DNA of 5,399 bases from DATGQT01 sp033720695 (GTDB lineage: Bacteria; Bacteroidota; Rhodothermia; Rhodothermales; Rubricoccaceae): the NCBI GenBank assembly GCA_033720695.1, contig JAWWCA010000229.1, forward strand, positions 1-5,399. Direction: 5' to 3'. Under the pieces are notes generated by a model, which saw nothing but the letters and a program-made list of their open reading frames with translations, had not been told where the DNA came from and ran no database searches. This document shows, one piece after another, positions 1 through 5,399 of the stretch (its first letter is position 1; every line of letters begins with the position of its first letter). The position numbers and the translations under genes are program-made.

Positions 1-1
1 C

Positions 2-148
2 GGGGCGCACGTGCTGTGGACGGCCCTCCATGGGCTCGTCTCCCTCCTCCTCGCCGAGCGCGTGGACGTGAAGATCGCAGACGAGGCGTTCATCGAGGCG
101 GCCATCCGCCACACCCTCAACGGGTTCCGCGTCGACGCCTCGGTATAG
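2..148 (+). CDS. C-terminal fragment of a TetR/AcrR-family transcriptional regulator (WHG-type ligand domain); 5' end outside window
   Basis: Only the last 48 codons and a TAG stop are present; the N-terminal DNA-binding helix-turn-helix lies upstream of the window. The visible part contains LWTALHGLVSLLLAER, which carries the conserved Trp and His-Gly of the WHG domain found at the C-terminus of many TetR/AcrR repressors. An amphipathic helix (EAFIEAAIRHTLNGF) follows, as expected for the last helix of the dimerisation and ligand-binding bundle. Such proteins usually repress a neighbouring efflux, lipid or redox gene by binding an operator as dimers and release it on ligand binding. The target and ligand cannot be seen here. 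The gene runs convergently towards the tRNA. The family call rests on one motif plus helix pattern, so the exact family is moderately certain. Confidence 0.7.
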   Translation, partial: GAHVLWTALHGLVSLLLAERVDVKIADEAFIEAAIRHTLNGFRVDASV

Positions 149-200
149 TGCGCTCTCCACGGGCGGCGGGCGTTCGCGTAAGCGCCGCTCCGGCCCTCTC

Positions 201-220
201 GCCTGCACCCACCGGCAGGC
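201..220. terminator. Small GC-rich hairpin between convergent TetR gene and tRNA-Val; possible bidirectional terminator
   Basis: GCCTGC (201-206) and GCAGGC (215-220) form a perfect 6-bp inverted repeat around an 8-base loop. It lies 52 bases after the regulator's stop codon and 8 bases beyond the tRNA 3' end, where either transcript would be expected to finish. Neither strand has a T-run after the stem, so it is not a canonical intrinsic terminator. It could act weakly, serve as a 3'-end processing barrier, or be coincidental in DNA this GC-rich. Confidence 0.35.
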
Positions 221-228
221 CCCTTCGG

Positions 229-302
<74 letters not shown>

Positions 303-328
303 AAAGCGCCGAGGCGCGAAGGGCGAAA

Positions 329-358
329 AAGATACCCCCCGCCTGAAACGGGAGTCAA
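329..358 (-). promoter_or_regulatory. Promoter of tRNA-Val(GAC)
   Basis: On the minus strand, TTGACT (358-353) is followed after exactly 18 bases by TATCTT (334-329). This is close to the sigma-70 consensus and also fits the Bacteroidota-type TAnnTTT core, since the element continues as TATCTTTTT. Transcription would start near 322, giving a leader of about 20 bases before the mature tRNA 5' end at 302, to be removed by RNase P. The leader contains a short inverted repeat (306-317, gcgc/gcgc). Two well-matched, well-spaced boxes immediately upstream of a stable-RNA gene make this the best promoter call in the window. Confidence 0.7.
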
Positions 359-681
359 GGTGCGCGTGGTCGGGCGGTGTGAACCTTCGGCGCAGTCCGC
401 CGGGCAAGTCGTTTCGAATCGAGGAGGGGGCGGTGAGATTCGGCCATTACCGGGACGAAGCCGCCGGCGCCCGTCCTTGGCTACAGGGAACGCAGAGTGA
501 GGGGGGCGATAACAAAATGCCCGACTGAACGCGCAGCCCGGCACGCCAACCCCGGGGAGGGGGTCGCAGCCGCGAGTGGCATGGGCTTTGGTATGGGCTC
601 CAGCGTTGCGCTCTCTGCGCCGGGCGCCGCGGTCCTCTTGGACCACCCTGCCTGTCCCCCACTGCTCATTCGCGCCCTCGT
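359..681. other. Gene-free GC-rich stretch between tRNA-Val promoter and nitroreductase gene
   Basis: I find no protein-coding gene here. The open frames on both strands are Arg/Pro/Gly-rich with no recognisable motif, as expected for chance reading frames in GC-rich DNA. No cloverleaf, tandem repeat or strong terminator was seen. The stretch separates two divergent transcription units, so the promoter of the downstream plus-strand gene should lie in it. A TTGGAC at 638-643 could be a -35 element, but no convincing -10 follows at 16-19 bases. A locally AT-rich patch (gataacaaaatg, 508-519) is the least GC-rich spot and has no well-placed -35 element. Confidence 0.5.
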
Positions 682-1179
682 ATGGACCTGCGCTGCGACC
701 CGCTGGTGCTGCGCCCGATGCCTCCCGCCGAGCCTCCCTCGCTCGACGCGGCCCTCCGCCGCGCCTTCGACGCCGCCAGCGACGTGCCGGTTGAGGGGGG
801 CGTGGCGCCGTGGCGGTTCTACCGCATTCGGGTCGAGCAGGCGCAGGCCATCGCGTGGCTCAACGCGCGGATCATCGAGGAGGAGGCCGGCATCGAGGCG
901 GCGCAGGCCGCCTACGACCAGTGGCGGAGCGTGCCCGGCTGGGTCGTCGTCACCTGCCGGCGCGGGAGCGACGATGAGGAGCAGGCCCGGCTGCAGGAGC
1001 GGTGCCTCACGGCCGTCCAGCGCGTCTCGCTCTCGCTCTGGGCCGACGGCGTACGCACGAGCTGGATCACCGACCTCGTCCTTGAGAGCGACGAGTTCTA
1101 CCGCATCGTAGGGATCGGAGCGGAGGAGGAGCGGGTGGCCGGGATCCTGTGGTACGGCCACGCGGAGCGCCGGGAATAA
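682..1179 (+). CDS. Short nitroreductase-family protein (YdjA-like; lacks the N-terminal RRS flavin motif)
   Basis: The 165-residue product matches the compact nitroreductase fold. A helix of the form LDAALRRAFDAAS (21-33) leads into APWRFYRIRV (42-51), the family's typical 'PWRF' strand. Then come the core strand GWVVVTCRR (86-94), the central helix with ERCLTAVQRVSLSLWADG (106-123), TSWITD (126-131, equivalent to the G-x-W-R/S-S/T segment) and the closing AEEERVAGILWYGHAE (147-162). Family members are FMN-dependent NAD(P)H oxidoreductases acting as dimers on nitro-aromatics, quinones or unknown substrates. The usual start of about 180-200-residue members, an RRSxRxF phosphate-binding motif, is absent, and the protein stops just after 'WYG', so FMN binding is uncertain. 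ATG 682 is the first in-frame start after a TGA at 526-528. ATG 718 (Met13) is equally possible, and neither has a Shine-Dalgarno. The channel gene starts 41 bases downstream. Confidence 0.75.
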   Translation: MDLRCDPLVLRPMPPAEPPSLDAALRRAFDAASDVPVEGGVAPWRFYRIRVEQAQAIAWLNARIIEEEAGIEAAQAAYDQWRSVPGWVVVTCRRGSDDEEQARLQERCLTAVQRVSLSLWADGVRTSWITDLVLESDEFYRIVGIGAEEERVAGILWYGHAERRE

Positions 1180-1208
1180 GGCCTGGCGGTGGCGCGAGGC
1201 GAAAGGGG

Positions 1209-1214
1209 TAGATT
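1209..1214 (+). promoter_or_regulatory. Candidate -10/-7 element (TAGATT) directly upstream of the channel gene
   Basis: TAGATT ends 6 bases before the ATG at 1221. It fits the TAnnTT core also seen in the tRNA-Val promoter (TATCTT). If used, transcription would begin at or within a base or two of the start codon, giving a leaderless or near-leaderless mRNA. No good -35/-33 box is visible 17-19 bases upstream (the region is ggcggtgg-like), so support is weak. The alternative is read-through from the nitroreductase gene 41 bases upstream, using the purine-rich GAAAGGGG (1201-1208) as a distant ribosome binding site. Confidence 0.3.
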
Positions 1215-1220
1215 CCCCCC

Positions 1221-3092
1221 ATGAACACGCTCCTCCTCGCCGGCCTGCTGGCCGCCTTCGCCTCGGCGCCTGCGGGGGCGCAACCGGTCCAGGGCGACGC
1301 TCGCCCCGAAGACGTCCCCCCCCAGGCGGACTCCCTCGCTGCCGACTCCCTGACCGCCGACCCCGCCGCGGCCGACTCTACGGCGTCGTTCCTCACCCCG
1401 CAGGGCGTCGAGGTCGTCGTCCTGGCCGACTCGGCGCAGCAGGCCGAGCTGGACTCGGCGGCCGTCGCCGCCCTCGCCGATACGGCGTACGTGCTCCCGC
1501 CTGGGCTCAGCGAGGGCGTCCCGGTCACCTTCTTCGGCCGCACGATCTTCCGCGTCTACAGCCCCATCGGGCCCTATTCGGCCGAGGAGCGGGCCGAGCG
1601 GCTGACGGCCCGGCTCGAGGCCCTCTCGGCCAACCCCAACGCCGACATGGAGAGGCTCCGCGTCGTCGAGGGCGTCTCGTTCACGACGATCCAGCTCGGC
1701 GACCTCATCGTGATGACGGTCACGGAGGACGACGCCCAGGCGCTCATGGTGCCCCGTAGCCGGGCCGCCCTCGGGTACGTCGAGCAGATCCAGGAGGCCG
1801 TAGAGCGGCACCGCGAGCAGCTCTCGCTGCGAGGGCTGGCTCGGAGCGCGGGGTTCGCCGTCCTCCTCACGCTCCTCTTCGTCCTCATCTTCCGGAGCCT
1901 CGGCGCGTTCTTCCGCTGGGTGGACCGGCGGACGGCCCCGCTCCGGCGCAAGGCGGTGCGGCCCATCGTGGTGGGAGGCAACGTGCTCGTGGGGCGGGAC
2001 CAGATCGCGCAGGCGGGGCTCATGGTGGCGCGGGCGCTGCGGCTCGCCGTCATCCTCATCCTCGCCTACCTCTACCTCACGTCGCTCTTCGGGCTGTTCC
2101 CGTGGACGCAGGCCTGGAGCGAGCGCCTCCTCTCCTACGCCATCGCCCCGCTCGAAGGGCTCGGGACGATGGTGATCGAGGGGGCACCGAACCTCCTCGC
2201 CATCGCCGTCATCGTCGTCGTCATCCGCCTCCTGATCCGGTTCTCGAACTCGGTCTTCCGGGGGGTCGAGGCGGGGACGTTCAACCTCGGGACCTTCCCC
2301 GAGGAGCTGGCCGAGCCGACGCGGAAGATCGTGGTCTTCCTGCTCGTGATCCTCGGGGTGATGCTCGTCTACCCCTACACCCCGATCGCGGACAGCCCCG
2401 TCTTCCAGGGCCTCACCGTCTTCCTCGGCATCCTCTTCTCGCTCGGCTCCTCGTCGGCCATCTCCAACATGGTGGCGGGCATCGTGCTCACCTACACCCG
2501 CGCCTTCCGCATCGGCGACCGCGTGAAGGTGGGCGACACCTTCGGCGACGTCGTCGAGAAGTCGTTCCTCGTCACGCGCATCCTGACGCCGAAGAACGAG
2601 GACGTGGCCGTGCCCAACTCGATGGTGCTCTCGAACCACATCGTGAACTACTCCCGGATGAGCCGGGAGGGCAACGGCGTGGTCCTGCACACGACGGTCA
2701 CGATCGGCTACGACGTGCCGTGGCCGCGCGTCCACGACCTCCTCACGAGCGCCGCCCGCGCGACGGAGGGCGTCGAGCCGGTGCCGCCGCCGTTCGTGCT
2801 CCAGACCAGCCTCGGCGACTTCTCCGTGGCCTACCAGCTCAACGCCTACACCCACGCCGTGCAGCGGATGAGCGGGCTCTACTCCGACCTCCACGCGCAC
2901 ATCCAGGACGCCTTCGCCGAGGCCGGCGTCGAGATCCTCTCGCCCGTCTACGAGGCGCAGCGCGACGGCTCCTCGCTCACGATCCCGGAGGGCCTGCTCG
3001 AGAACCGGCTCGACCGCCGGGAGGTCGGCGACGGCGGGCCCGTCGTGGAGCCGCGCTCGGACGCGGAACCGGCCGACGGGGCGGGCGCGTAG
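1221..3092 (+). CDS. MscS-family mechanosensitive ion channel with signal peptide and N-terminal periplasmic domain
   Basis: The 623-residue inner-membrane channel would relieve osmotic pressure by opening under membrane tension. Residues 1-20 form a signal peptide (hydrophobic LLLAGLLAAF core, likely cleavage at AGA|QP). A low-complexity Ala/Asp/Ser linker follows (about 21-55). The periplasmic domain (about 100-205) contains VTFFGRTIFRV, FSAEERA-like PYSAEERAERL and IQLGDLIVMTVTEDDA. Five membrane segments follow, near 207-229, 268-290, 322-340, 368-386 and the pore helix 394-424 (FLGILFSLGSSSAISNM then AGIVLTYTRAF). The next motif, RIGDRVKVGDTFGDV, begins the MscS beta domain, with VPNSMVLSNHIVNYSR and the cytoplasmic alpha/beta cage to about 580 (SPVYEAQRDG). 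Arg/Lys-rich loops at 225-247 and 365-369 fit cytoplasmic sides, so topology is consistent. It is about twice the size of E. coli MscS (286 residues) because of the extra N-terminal part. The nfi start lies 7 bases after its stop. Confidence 0.95.
   Translation: MNTLLLAGLLAAFASAPAGAQPVQGDARPEDVPPQADSLAADSLTADPAAADSTASFLTPQGVEVVVLADSAQQAELDSAAVAALADTAYVLPPGLSEGVPVTFFGRTIFRVYSPIGPYSAEERAERLTARLEALSANPNADMERLRVVEGVSFTTIQLGDLIVMTVTEDDAQALMVPRSRAALGYVEQIQEAVERHREQLSLRGLARSAGFAVLLTLLFVLIFRSLGAFFRWVDRRTAPLRRKAVRPIVVGGNVLVGRDQIAQAGLMVARALRLAVILILAYLYLTSLFGLFPWTQAWSERLLSYAIAPLEGLGTMVIEGAPNLLAIAVIVVVIRLLIRFSNSVFRGVEAGTFNLGTFPEELAEPTRKIVVFLLVILGVMLVYPYTPIADSPVFQGLTVFLGILFSLGSSSAISNMVAGIVLTYTRAFRIGDRVKVGDTFGDVVEKSFLVTRILTPKNEDVAVPNSMVLSNHIVNYSRMSREGNGVVLHTTVTIGYDVPWPRVHDLLTSAARATEGVEPVPPPFVLQTSLGDFSVAYQLNAYTHAVQRMSGLYSDLHAHIQDAFAEAGVEILSPVYEAQRDGSSLTIPEGLLENRLDRREVGDGGPVVEPRSDAEPADGAGA
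1323..1382 (+). repeat. Four-unit 15-bp (5-residue) degenerate tandem repeat inside the channel gene
   Basis: Residues 35-54 of the channel read as four consecutive pentapeptides: QADSL, AADSL, TADPA, AADST. All share Ala-Asp at positions 2-3, and Ser or Pro follows. At the DNA level the units keep a GCC/GCG-GAC-TCC/CCC core with scattered third-base changes. Further ADS, LDS and ADT triplets occur at residues 69-88. The repeat lies just after the predicted signal-peptide cleavage site, so it would form an acidic, flexible periplasmic linker. Confidence 0.7.
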
Positions 3093-3099
3093 GGCGCCG

Positions 3100-3765
3100 G
3101 TGACCCTCCACCACGCCCACCCCTGGGACGTCTCGCCGCGCGAGGCCGTCGCCATCCAGCGCGACTTGGCGCCGCGCGTGCGCGAGGCGCCGCTCGACCT
3201 CGACGCCGTCGAGACCGTCGCGGGGCTGGACGTGAGCGTGCGCGAGGACCGCGTGCGCGCGGCCGTGGTCGTCCTCTGCCTGCCCGATCTGACGGTCGTG
3301 GACCAGGCCGTCTGGGAGGGGCCGGTGGCGTTCCCCTATGTGCCCGGCCTCCTCTCCTTCCGGGAGGTCCCCGCCATCCTCCCCGCCCTCGACCGGCTCA
3401 TCGCCTCGCCCGACGTGTTCATGCTCGACGCGCAGGGGCGGGCGCATCCCCGCCGGTTCGGGCTGGCGTGCCACCTCGGCGTGCTGCTGGACAAGCCCGC
3501 GCTCGGCGTGGCGAAGACGATCCTCGTGGGGCGGCATGGACCGCTGGGCGAGGCGAAGGGGAGCGCGGCCGACCTCGTGCACCGGGGCGAGGTCGTGGGC
3601 GTGGCGCTCCGCACGCGCGAGGGCGTCAAGCCCGTCTACGTCTCCGTCGGCCACCGCGTGACGCTGGACGACGCGGCGGCGCTCGCGCTCGGCCTCGCCA
3701 CGCGCTACAAGCTGCCGATGCCGACGCACCTCGCCCACCGCCTCAGCTACAAAGGCGCGCTCTAG
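3100..3765 (+). CDS. nfi: Endonuclease V (deoxyinosine 3'-endonuclease)
   Basis: The 221-residue product is full length for endonuclease V. The enzyme starts repair of deaminated adenine by nicking the second phosphodiester bond 3' of deoxyinosine, using Mg2+. Every family landmark is visible: GLDVS with metal ligand D44, the strand-separating wedge PYVP (79-82), GLLSFRE with E89, LDAQG with D110, AHPRRFGLACHLGV (H116), GVAKT with K139, the GHRV strand (184-187), and the C-terminal PTHLAH (His213). The usual 'DGxG' reads DAQG, a mild variant. GTG at 3100 is the first start codon in frame after a TGA at 2869-2871, and it places the N-terminus where homologues begin. A weak AGGG (3091-3094) overlapping the channel's TAG stop may serve as ribosome binding site. 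The 7-base gap suggests an operon with the channel, perhaps with translational coupling. Confidence 0.96.
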   Translation: MTLHHAHPWDVSPREAVAIQRDLAPRVREAPLDLDAVETVAGLDVSVREDRVRAAVVVLCLPDLTVVDQAVWEGPVAFPYVPGLLSFREVPAILPALDRLIASPDVFMLDAQGRAHPRRFGLACHLGVLLDKPALGVAKTILVGRHGPLGEAKGSAADLVHRGEVVGVALRTREGVKPVYVSVGHRVTLDDAAALALGLATRYKLPMPTHLAHRLSYKGAL

Positions 3766-3863
3766 CGGCCGATACGAAGGGGGCGTGGATTAACGTGGCG
3801 GTGAACTCGGGAGGGGGGACCGCCCGTACCATCCGGCGCCTTCTCTCGTTTTCTGTACCCCTT

Positions 3864-5393
3864 ATGGCCTCCGACGCCACCGTCAGCGCCGGCACGCACG
3901 GCGCGCCCGCCGAGCCCCCGCCGCCGTTCCGGCACCCCCGCGGCCTCTTCTGCAACCGCACGCTCAACCTGCGGAAGATCGGGGCCATCGGGTACGACAT
4001 GGACTACACCCTCATCCACTACCACGTGGCGCTGTGGGAGGAGCGGGCCCACGCCTACATCAAGAACGGGCTCGTGGCGCAGGGCTGGCCCGTCGAGCAC
4101 CTCGTCTTCGACCCCGAGCTCGTCACGCAGGGGCTCGTCGTGGACACCGAGCTGGGCAACGTGGTCAAGGCCAACCGGTTCGGCTACGTCAAGACGGCCT
4201 TCCACGGCACGCGCCCGCTCGCGCACGAGGCCAAGCGCGAGGCCTATGCCCGCACCATCGTCGACCTCCACGACCGCCGCTGGCGGTTCATGAACACGCT
4301 GTTCTCGATCTCCGAGGCCGGCATCTACCTCCAGCTCGTCGACCTCCTCGACGCCGGCGAGCTCCCGCCCCGCATCGGCTACGACGAGCTCTACGACGTC
4401 GTCCGGCGGACGCTCGACGAGGCCCACCTCGAGGGCCTCCTCAAGGCCGAGATCGTGGCCGACCCCGACCGGTTCGTGGACCGCGACCCGGACCTCCCGC
4501 TCACGCTCCTCGACCAGAAGGAGGCCGGGAAGAAGGTGCTCCTCATCACGAACAGCGAGTGGGACTACGCCGCGCCCATGCTCGCCTACGCCATCGACCC
4601 CTTCCTCCCGGACGGGATGACGTGGCGCGACCTCTTCGACCTCGCCATCCTCGGCGCGCGGAAGCCGGCCTTCTTCTCCGAGCGCCCGCCCGCCTTCCAG
4701 GTCGTCGACGACGACGGGCTGCTGCGCGAGCACAAGGGGCCGCTCCAGGAGGGCCACGCCTACGTCGGCGGCAACGCCGCGCTCGTCGAGTCCAGCCTCG
4801 GGCTCACCGGCGGCGAGATCCTCTACGTCGGCGACCACGTCTTCGCCGACGTCAAGACGTCGAAGAGCGCGCTCCGCTGGCGGACGGCGCTCGTCCTCCG
4901 CGCGCTCGAGGACGAGATCGCTGCCTACGACCGGTTCGGGCCCCACCAGGAGCGGCTCACGGCGAGGATGGCCGAGAAGGAGCGGCTCGAGGCGCACTAC
5001 TCCGCGCTCCGGCTGGAGCGCCAGCGGAACCGGAAGGGCTACGGCCCCCAGACCGGCCGCTCCGACGACGAGATCGAGCGGCGCATCCAGCGCGTCCGCG
5101 CGCAGCTCCTCGCCCTCGACGAGGAGATCGCCCCCCTCGCGCAGGCGGCGGGCCGCCTCGTCAACCCGCACTGGGGGCCGCTCCTCCGGGCGGGCAACGA
5201 CAAGAGCCACCTCGCCCGGCAGCTCGAGGGCAGCGCCGACGTCTACACCGCGCGCGTCTCGAACTTCCTCCACTACACCCCCTTCGTCTACCTCCGCTCC
5301 CACCGCGGCTCGCTCCCCCACGACGACGCCTCGCCCCTCGACGAGGGGGCCGAGGAGGCCGCCCGCGCCGTCGGCGGCGACGGGGCCGTCTGA
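3864..5393 (+). CDS. HAD-IG-family 5'-nucleotidase (cytosolic purine 5'-nucleotidase II-like)
   Basis: The 509-residue cytoplasmic enzyme belongs to the HAD hydrolases that remove the 5'-phosphate from purine nucleotides. In order: motif I IGYDMDYTLIHY (nucleophile D45, acid/base D47); LVVDTELGNVVKANRFGYV (91-109); NTLFSISE (144-151); cap segment VVRRTLDEAHLEGLLK (179-194); motif II LLITNSEWDY (T229, N230); motif III ARKPAFF (K267); GPLQEGHAYVGGN (292-304); motif IV YVGDHVFADV (D324, D329); then WRTALV. A charged helical stretch (about 350-425) precedes WGPLLRAGNDKSHLARQL and YTARVSNFLHYTPFVYLRSH, which match the C-terminal part of the animal enzyme. The size fits this family (about 450-560 residues). 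ATG 3864 lies about 30 residues before the conserved core. In-frame GTGs at 3795 and 3801 would add a tail with no conserved look. No Shine-Dalgarno is seen. A 98-base gap separates it from nfi, enough for its own promoter. The TGA stop ends 6 bases before the window edge. Confidence 0.95.
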   Translation: MASDATVSAGTHGAPAEPPPPFRHPRGLFCNRTLNLRKIGAIGYDMDYTLIHYHVALWEERAHAYIKNGLVAQGWPVEHLVFDPELVTQGLVVDTELGNVVKANRFGYVKTAFHGTRPLAHEAKREAYARTIVDLHDRRWRFMNTLFSISEAGIYLQLVDLLDAGELPPRIGYDELYDVVRRTLDEAHLEGLLKAEIVADPDRFVDRDPDLPLTLLDQKEAGKKVLLITNSEWDYAAPMLAYAIDPFLPDGMTWRDLFDLAILGARKPAFFSERPPAFQVVDDDGLLREHKGPLQEGHAYVGGNAALVESSLGLTGGEILYVGDHVFADVKTSKSALRWRTALVLRALEDEIAAYDRFGPHQERLTARMAEKERLEAHYSALRLERQRNRKGYGPQTGRSDDEIERRIQRVRAQLLALDEEIAPLAQAAGRLVNPHWGPLLRAGNDKSHLARQLEGSADVYTARVSNFLHYTPFVYLRSHRGSLPHDDASPLDEGAEEAARAVGGDGAV

Positions 5394-5399
5394 GGGCGC

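Noticed and set aside
497..1111. Plus-strand open frame (about 204 codons) overlapping the nitroreductase gene in another frame
   Set aside because: Its translation is Ser/Arg/Pro-rich with no motif, while the frame starting at 682 shows the nitroreductase core. It is a shadow frame.
1098..3155. Very long open frame on the minus strand (about 685 codons) opposite the channel gene
   Set aside because: Its translation is a monotonous Asp/Glu/Arg/His/Val mix without domains, membrane segments or motifs, as expected for the antisense of a GC-rich gene with biased third positions. The plus-strand frame has a signal peptide and full MscS architecture.
3798..3823. Hairpin GCGGT/ACCGC after nfi as a terminator
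   Set aside because: Only 5 bp with a 16-base loop and no T-run directly after the stem. It is not distinguishable from chance pairing in GC-rich DNA.
3801..3832. Possible promoter for the nucleotidase gene (GTGAAC ... TACCAT)
   Set aside because: The -10 matches 4 of 6 but the -35 matches only 3 of 6 and the spacing is 20 bases. This is no better than chance in the intergenic gap.
3468..3863. Upstream in-frame extension of the nucleotidase overlapping nfi
   Set aside because: The extension is Arg/Pro/Ala-rich junk in the part overlapping nfi, and the part after nfi has no conserved character. ATG 3864 gives the expected family N-terminus.
3762..5321. Long minus-strand open frame (about 519 codons) opposite the nucleotidase
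   Set aside because: Same low-information Glu/Val/Arg/Leu composition and no motifs. The plus strand encodes all four HAD motifs in order.

Overview
This is a GC-rich window (roughly 70% G+C by eye, with heavily C/G-biased third codon positions). It reads as ordinary bacterial chromosome, apparently from a Gram-negative lineage. No mobile element, integrase, CRISPR array, toxin-antitoxin pair or phage gene is visible. Start codons lack convincing Shine-Dalgarno sequences. The two best promoter-like elements carry a TAnnTT core, as in Bacteroidota and relatives. With the gene families present, this suggests Rhodothermota/Bacteroidota-type bacteria (for example a Rubricoccaceae or Rhodothermaceae member). 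That placement is inference, held at low to moderate confidence.

Layout. The window opens with the last 48 codons of a TetR/AcrR-type regulator with a WHG-type C-terminal domain (+ strand, ends at 148). It converges on a minus-strand tRNA-Val(GAC) gene at 229-302, with a small hairpin at 201-220 between them. The tRNA has a well-formed promoter (TTGACT, 18 bp, TATCTT) at 329-358. A gene-free stretch follows to 681. Four plus-strand genes then fill the rest: a short nitroreductase-family protein (682-1179); a large MscS-family mechanosensitive channel with a signal peptide and periplasmic domain (1221-3092); endonuclease V, nfi (3100-3765); and a HAD-IG-family 5'-nucleotidase resembling animal cytosolic purine 5'-nucleotidase II (3864-5393).

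How the genes may work together. The channel and nfi are separated by only 7 bases and are almost certainly co-transcribed. The nucleotidase follows after 98 bases and may share the transcript or have its own promoter. Endonuclease V acts on deaminated purine (deoxyinosine) in nucleic acid. The nucleotidase family acts on 6-hydroxypurine monophosphates such as IMP, and most of the base-recognition residues of the animal enzyme can be matched here. The pair could therefore form a small inosine-handling neighbourhood. This is the most interesting hypothesis in the window, but it rests on adjacency and family knowledge alone. I see no clearly novel multi-gene system.
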